Assembly: GCA_964473395.1 (NCBI GenBank)
Contig: CAYYOW010000039.1
Location: 1-18,121, forward strand
DNA length: 18,121 bases
Direction: 5' to 3'
DNA from: Sulfidibacterium sp964473395
GTDB taxonomy: Bacteria > Bacteroidota > Bacteroidia > Bacteroidales > F082
The notes beneath the pieces were generated by a model, which saw only the letters and a program-made list of their open reading frames with translations, searched no databases and was not told the origin of the DNA. The first letter of the stretch is position 1, and the number at the start of each line of letters is the position of its first letter. Below are positions 15,053-18,121 of the stretch, piece by piece. Both the position numbers and the translations under genes were made by a program.

Positions 15053-15556
15053 ATGAAAGCAATCGGACTTTTCTACGGATCCACTTATGGCATGACAGAA
15101 GATATTGCCAAAAAAATAAAATCGACTTTTAAAAAGTTCAGTGTTGATCTTTACGATGTAAAGGAAGCTCCAAAAGAGGTGCTGGTAAAATATGACTACC
15201 TTATTTTTGGCACTTCAGCCTGGGGCATTGGCGAAATGCAGGATGATTGGGAACGCTGGATATATGCACTTGAAGGAGTTGACTTTTCTGAAAAAAAAGT
15301 AGCCCTTTTCGGGCTGGGCGATCAGAAATCCTATCCTGAGAGTTTCGTGGATGGATTGGGAATACTTTATTGCCGCCTTCCCGACAAATCCGTTGTGGTA
15401 GGAGAATGGCCAACTGAAGATTACAAATATTATTTTTCCCTTGCAGAGAAAGACGGAAAGTTTGTGGGGCTGGTACTGGATGAAAATAACCAAAAGGAAA
15501 AAACCGCTGAACGCATCAAAAAATGGGTAGTGCAGTTGGAAAAGGAGTTTGTATAG
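15053..15556 (+). CDS. fldA: Long-chain flavodoxin
   Basis: This 167-residue FMN protein carries low-potential electrons in the cytoplasm and can replace ferredoxin when iron is scarce. The phosphate-binding loop is G9-S-T-Y-G-M-T15 near the N-terminus. The first flavin loop is GTSAWGIGEMQDDW (about 54-67), with the tryptophan expected beside the isoalloxazine ring. The second is FGLGDQKSYPESFVDGLGILY (about 87-107). The length and the insert around residues 120-145 mark the long-chain class, typical of bacterial FldA. It is probably a single-gene unit with its own -7 box and is convergent with the next gene. The symbol rests on family resemblance. No ferredoxin-NADP reductase or other partner gene lies in the window. 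Confidence 0.92.
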   Translation: MKAIGLFYGSTYGMTEDIAKKIKSTFKKFSVDLYDVKEAPKEVLVKYDYLIFGTSAWGIGEMQDDWERWIYALEGVDFSEKKVALFGLGDQKSYPESFVDGLGILYCRLPDKSVVVGEWPTEDYKYYFSLAEKDGKFVGLVLDENNQKEKTAERIKKWVVQLEKEFV

Positions 15557-15574
15557 CCCCGGGATCTTTCTATT

Positions 15575-16039
15575 TTAAAAAAGCAGCATTCCCGGAAACC
15601 TATTTCGACTACCATTGCTCCAGCTTTGCATAATGAGATAATACCATCCCATCACCACCGTAACAGCCAACACGGAAAGCAGCACGTGCGACTCTGACAA
15701 AAACTGCAAAAGCCTGTTCTGTAAGTGAAACAAACCTCCCCCCGAAAGCTTTAAGCCGAAAATTCCAATCAGCTTTTGCAGCCCCGCGGGCGCAGAGGCG
15801 GATTCGGGAAAAAGGAAAACGGTAGCCAGCAAAATAGTGACAATCACAAAACCTATGATCATCCAGGCGGCTTTTGATATAACCGGTTTGTAAACAAATT
15901 CTGAAGCTTTTTCCTGCTCAATTTTTTTCATAAGATGCCACGTAAAGTCCGCCGGGGCATGTTCCGCACCAACAGAAGAAAACAAGCTAACCAATTGTTT
16001 GTCCACCTCTGTTTCCGAAATATTTTCCTGATATTTCAT
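15575..16039 (-). CDS. Two-TM protein resembling an anti-sigma-factor partner
   Basis: This 154-residue protein has a polar N-terminal region of about 55 residues (with D-K-Q-L-V-S-L-F and F-T-W-H-L-M-K-K-I-E), one membrane helix near 58-78 (AAWMIIGFVIVTILLATVFLF) and a second near 118-136, with a short polar tail. The layout is that of the small membrane proteins found after ECF sigma factor genes in Bacteroidota: a cytoplasmic head holding the sigma factor and a membrane anchor. No zinc-binding H-x-x-x-C-x-x-C is present. The short upstream ORF (16044-16244) ends 4 nt before this ATG and has a sigma-like tail, which supports the idea. Function is inferred from layout and context only; I do not recognise a specific family. 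Confidence 0.55.
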   Translation of the reverse strand: MKYQENISETEVDKQLVSLFSSVGAEHAPADFTWHLMKKIEQEKASEFVYKPVISKAAWMIIGFVIVTILLATVFLFPESASAPAGLQKLIGIFGLKLSGGGLFHLQNRLLQFLSESHVLLSVLAVTVVMGWYYLIMQSWSNGSRNRFPGMLLF

Positions 16040-16043
16040 TTTT

Positions 16044-16244
16044 TTATCCTTTCCCGGGAATCGCTTCCCCTTTCAAATGCATTAGTTTATCATATAGTTT
16101 TTTTCGTACTCTGAATAATTTTATCTTCCCTGTTATGTTCTTTCCCCATTGTAAATTTGACGCTGGAATAACGCCGGGGTTACAGTCTGGTTTAAAAAAG
16201 TTTATCCTCTCAGCTGTAAAAATAGTTAATCCGGTTGTAACCAT
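16044..16244 (-). pseudogene. Possible remnant of an ECF sigma factor C-terminus
   Basis: The last 30 codons of this 66-codon ORF (16044-16136) read G-K-I-K-L-F-R-V-R-K-K-L-Y-D-K-L-M-H-L, close to the end of sigma region 4, where G-T-V-K-S-R-L-F-R-A-R-K-K-L is usual; about two residues are missing. The ORF stops 4 nt before the anti-sigma-like gene, the coupling expected of a sigma/anti-sigma pair. The first 35 codons resemble nothing I know, and I found no sigma regions 2-3 in other frames upstream, where the divergent DUF6249-like gene begins. It could be an eroded gene, or just an untranslated leader with a chance likeness. Confidence 0.3.
16152..16159 (+). promoter_or_regulatory. Candidate -7 box upstream of the DUF6249-like gene
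   Basis: TAAATTTG fits TAnnTTTG exactly but is 145 bp before the ATG at 16305 and overlaps the putative sigma remnant on the other strand. No closer box is seen. A chance match in AT-rich DNA is possible. Confidence 0.3.
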
Positions 16245-16304
16245 CCTGACAATTTTGCGTCAAAAAGGCAAACAAACAGAATTGTTCATCAAAAATTTAC
16301 TAAG

Positions 16305-16655
16305 ATGGCAGATAATATTTTAGTCCCCCTTATCGTTTTCGCAACAATCTTCGGAATTGTTTACGTTTTCCTCACCACCCGAAACAAGGAGCGCCTGACA
16401 CTTATTGAAAAAGGTGCAGATGCCTCTCTTTTCAACACCAACCGTAAATTTAACTGGAAGAATTTCATGTTGTCTTTGGGTATGTTGCTGGTGGGTATCG
16501 GCGTAGGCATAATGTTTGGCGCTTTTTTTTCAAAGAGCATCCCACTTGAAGAAGGGGTTGCCTACCCCATGAGTATTTTTACTTTCGCCGGGCTTAGCCT
16601 TATCATCTATTATTTCGTTGCCCGCAAAATGGATAAAATGGACAAAGCAGATTAA
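16305..16655 (+). CDS. DUF6249-like two/three-TM membrane protein
   Basis: This 116-residue protein has an N-terminal membrane helix (about 5-24), then the hallmark polar stretch R-N-K-E-R-L-T-L-I-E-K-G-A-D-A-S-L-F (about 26-43). I associate that stretch with small Bacteroidota membrane proteins of the DUF6249 type. A second helix (about 53-75, glycine-rich) and a third (about 87-105) follow, then a lysine-rich tail. No catalytic residue is evident and the function is unknown. Genes of this type are, as I recall, often beside ECF sigma factor genes. That fits the anti-sigma-like gene and possible sigma remnant divergent to it. A terminator follows, so it is a single-gene unit. Confidence 0.65.
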   Translation: MADNILVPLIVFATIFGIVYVFLTTRNKERLTLIEKGADASLFNTNRKFNWKNFMLSLGMLLVGIGVGIMFGAFFSKSIPLEEGVAYPMSIFTFAGLSLIIYYFVARKMDKMDKAD

Positions 16656-16674
16656 CTTTACAGTAAACACACCG

Positions 16675-16708
16675 AAAAGCCGGAGACAGATAATCATCCG
16701 GCTTTTTT
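16675..16708 (+). terminator. Terminator of the DUF6249-like gene
   Basis: AAAAGCCGGA (16675-16684) pairs perfectly with TCCGGCTTTT (16697-16706), with a 12-nt loop and a T run inside and after the right arm. It lies 19 bp past the stop codon. Confidence 0.85.
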
Positions 16709-16732
16709 CATTCCCGTACTTGCCTATTTTCT

Positions 16733-16740
16733 TACTTTTG
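16733..16740 (+). promoter_or_regulatory. -7 box of lgt
   Basis: TACTTTTG fits TAnnTTTG exactly, 16 bp before the lgt ATG and 24 bp after the previous terminator. lgt therefore has its own promoter with a very short leader. No -33 TTG is seen at the usual distance. Confidence 0.5.
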
Positions 16741-16756
16741 CAAAAAGATTATAGCC

Positions 16757-17590
16757 ATGCTACCAAATTATATCGTCTGGAATGTAAACCCTGATATTTT
16801 CCATCTTTCAAACTCCTTCCCCGTTATTGGAGGTCTTACCATACGCTGGTACGGTTTGCTCTTCGCCCTGGGTTTCGTAGTCGGCTATCTCATCATCCTC
16901 AAAATTTTCAAAAAGGAACATGTAAGCGAAAAAGAAACAGATACTTTGTTTACCTATATGTTTATTTTTACGATTGTCGGGGCACGGCTGGGACATGTTT
17001 TCTTTTATGAACCACATTATTATCTGTCTCATCCTATACAAATTCTTGAGATTTGGCACGGCGGGCTGGCCAGTCATGGCGCGGCCATTGGTATTCTGCT
17101 GGGCTTATATATTTTTTCGAGAACACAACACCGGTCGTACATTTGGGTTCTCGACCGGGTGGCCATTGTTGTTCCGCTGGCCGGATTTTTTATCCGGATG
17201 GGCAATCTTATGAATTCGGAGATCATCGGCAAGGCCACTACCTTACCCTGGGGCTTCGTTTTCAAACGTGCTTTTGAGCCACAATACACCATAGGCCCAC
17301 ATCATCCGACACAAATATATGAAGGGCTGGCATATCTGCTCATTTTCATTTTCATATACCGATATTACTGGCACCATACAGAAAATTTAAAGCCCGGGAA
17401 ACTTTTCGGGTATTTTATGTTGCTGATTTTCTCGGCTCGCTTCCTCATCGAATTTCTCAAAGAGCCTCAGGAAGTGTGGGAACAACATATGTTGCTGGAT
17501 ATGGGACAATTACTCAGCATCCCCTTGATTATTCTGGGTATTTTCGTGTTGATATGGTCAAGCAAACAAAAAGCCCGGAAAGTATATTAA
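16757..17590 (+). CDS. lgt: Phosphatidylglycerol-prolipoprotein diacylglyceryl transferase
   Basis: This inner-membrane enzyme moves a diacylglyceryl group from phosphatidylglycerol to the lipobox cysteine of prolipoproteins, the first step of lipoprotein maturation. The 277 residues show about seven hydrophobic segments and the family landmarks: I-R-W-Y-G-L near the N-terminus, HGGLASHGAAIG at 101-112, the signature R147-M-G-N150-L-M-N-S-E155 (R147 and N150 matching E. coli R143 and N146), H-P-T-Q-I-Y-E, and R228-F-L-I-E232-F-L-K-E-P-Q, matching the essential Arg/Glu pair near the C-terminus. Its substrates would include lipoproteins such as the one at 5455-5922. It is a single-gene unit with its own -7 box. 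Its stop codon lies in the loop of the terminator. Confidence 0.96.
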   Translation: MLPNYIVWNVNPDIFHLSNSFPVIGGLTIRWYGLLFALGFVVGYLIILKIFKKEHVSEKETDTLFTYMFIFTIVGARLGHVFFYEPHYYLSHPIQILEIWHGGLASHGAAIGILLGLYIFSRTQHRSYIWVLDRVAIVVPLAGFFIRMGNLMNSEIIGKATTLPWGFVFKRAFEPQYTIGPHHPTQIYEGLAYLLIFIFIYRYYWHHTENLKPGKLFGYFMLLIFSARFLIEFLKEPQEVWEQHMLLDMGQLLSIPLIILGIFVLIWSSKQKARKVY

Positions 17591-17608
17591 TTCCAGGCTT
17601 TTTGTTTG
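17563..17608. terminator. Bidirectional terminator between lgt and the DUF2723 gene
   Basis: CAAACAAAAAGCCCGGAA (17563-17580) pairs with the arm at 17591-17608 at 17 of 18 positions around a 10-nt loop. Both strands read a GC stem core followed by TTTTTGTTTG, so it can stop convergent transcripts from lgt and from the leftward gene. The left arm lies within the last codons of lgt, and the lgt stop codon (17588-17590) falls in the loop. Confidence 0.9.
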
Positions 17609-17624
17609 AGAAAGGAAAATCATT

Positions 17625-18121
17625 TTATTTTGTGGTACCCTCCATGAGCTTCAGCTGGTCGTAAAACCCTTTATTGATTTTTTTAGAAAGTTTAACCTGA
17701 TGAAAACCTTTGGTTAAACGTGCCATTTGCTGCAAAGCCGACAAAGCCTCCCGGATATTATTGTCGTAGTACGGGATAAACCTGTCATTCAGGCTATTAT
17801 AATAGCTCAGATCGTCCATGTAACGGTTATAAATCTCCGTGGCTACTTTGTTTCCTTTTTTGAAGGCGCCCGACTGATAATACAGCAATGCCCAGTGAAT
17901 GGTGTAATAATCAAACGGGAATTTGCTGTTGGGAAAGAAATAAATTCCCTTATCAAGCACGTTCACAGCAGAATCATACTTGTGTAAGTTAACCAATGCC
18001 TGCGCCAGACGTATATAAGACTGTTTGGCAAGAATGGAATTGCGGAAGCTTTCACGATCTACATGCACATCGGGCATGTTAAGCCGTCCCCAACGCACAT
18101 TTTTATTCATAAGAATACGGT
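17625..18121 (-). CDS. C-terminal part of a DUF2723 (TMEM260-like) membrane protein, 5' end outside window
   Basis: The frame is open to the window edge (R-I-L precedes the methionine at 18110), so only the last roughly 165 residues are seen. The stretch W-G-R-L-N-x-P-D-V-H-V-D-R-E-S-x-R followed by tetratricopeptide-like helices (RLAQALVNLHKYDSAVNVLDKGIYFFP, then A-L-L-Y-Y-Q-S-G-A-F-K-K-G-N-K) matches, from memory, the soluble C-terminal region of the large DUF2723 membrane proteins of Bacteroidota. These are related to the protein O-mannosyltransferase TMEM260. The catalytic membrane part would lie beyond the window. The visible piece probably faces the periplasm. Its transcript would end at the shared terminator before lgt. 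Confidence 0.7.
   Translation of the reverse strand, partial: RILMNKNVRWGRLNMPDVHVDRESFRNSILAKQSYIRLAQALVNLHKYDSAVNVLDKGIYFFPNSKFPFDYYTIHWALLYYQSGAFKKGNKVATEIYNRYMDDLSYYNSLNDRFIPYYDNNIREALSALQQMARLTKGFHQVKLSKKINKGFYDQLKLMEGTTK

Noticed and set aside
15559..15595. CCGGGA / TCCCGG hairpin between flavodoxin and the two-TM gene as a terminator
   Set aside because: The stem is only 6 bp, the loop is 25 nt, and no T run follows on either side.
1..18121. CRISPR arrays, tRNA/rRNA genes, insertion sequences or phage genes
   Set aside because: No spaced direct repeats, cloverleaf-forming stretches, transposase or integrase motifs were seen on either strand.

Overview
The window looks like chromosomal DNA of a bacterium of the phylum Bacteroidota, probably within or near Bacteroidales/Marinilabiliales. 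The evidence is the repeated use of TAnnTTTG-type -7 promoter boxes, start codons in AT-rich leaders without Shine-Dalgarno sequences, and several gene types typical of that phylum: the tail of a DUF2723 membrane protein, a PD40-propeller/beta-barrel fusion, a YncE-propeller/phosphoesterase fusion and a RIC-like hemerythrin protein. I see no rRNA, tRNA, insertion sequence, phage gene or CRISPR array. The placement is inference from gene content; no database was searched.

Layout. Positions 1-2376 hold the 3' part of an outer-membrane PD40/barrel gene, followed by a shortened TauE/SafE-like membrane protein. Positions 2629-5370 encode a class II (adenosylcobalamin) ribonucleotide reductase that ends in a clear terminator. 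A small Rieske-like lipoprotein gene (5455-5922) points left. The centre (about 6265-9750) is a tandem pair of paralogous transcription units. Each has an exact TGTGA-N6-TCACA Crp/Fnr-type operator, a -7 box at identical spacing, a near-identical 20-nt leader end, a gene for a monoheme CxxCH outer-membrane barrel protein, and a related terminator. Facing them is a secreted YncE/phosphoesterase protein (9785-12250, minus strand).

Rightwards follow a MurG-like glycosyltransferase, a RIC/YtfE-like di-iron hemerythrin protein 10 bp upstream of a LuxR-type regulator with a degenerate receiver domain, a long-chain flavodoxin, and a leftward two-TM protein resembling an anti-sigma partner. That last gene is preceded by a 66-codon ORF whose end looks like the tail of a sigma factor. 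Then come a DUF6249-like membrane protein, lgt, and the C-terminal part of a DUF2723 protein. A bidirectional terminator separates lgt from the DUF2723 gene.

How it fits together. Much of the window is ordinary envelope and housekeeping content. The standout is the duplicated, apparently Crp/Fnr-family-controlled cassette of heme-binding outer-membrane proteins. Its promoter geometry is that of a class II activator, with the site about -41.5 from the predicted transcription start. Together with the di-iron hemerythrin/regulator pair, the flavodoxin and the B12-dependent (oxygen-independent) reductase, it suggests a microaerobic or anaerobic lifestyle with redox or NO-responsive control. The electron-transfer role of the cytochrome-barrel pair is inferred, not shown.
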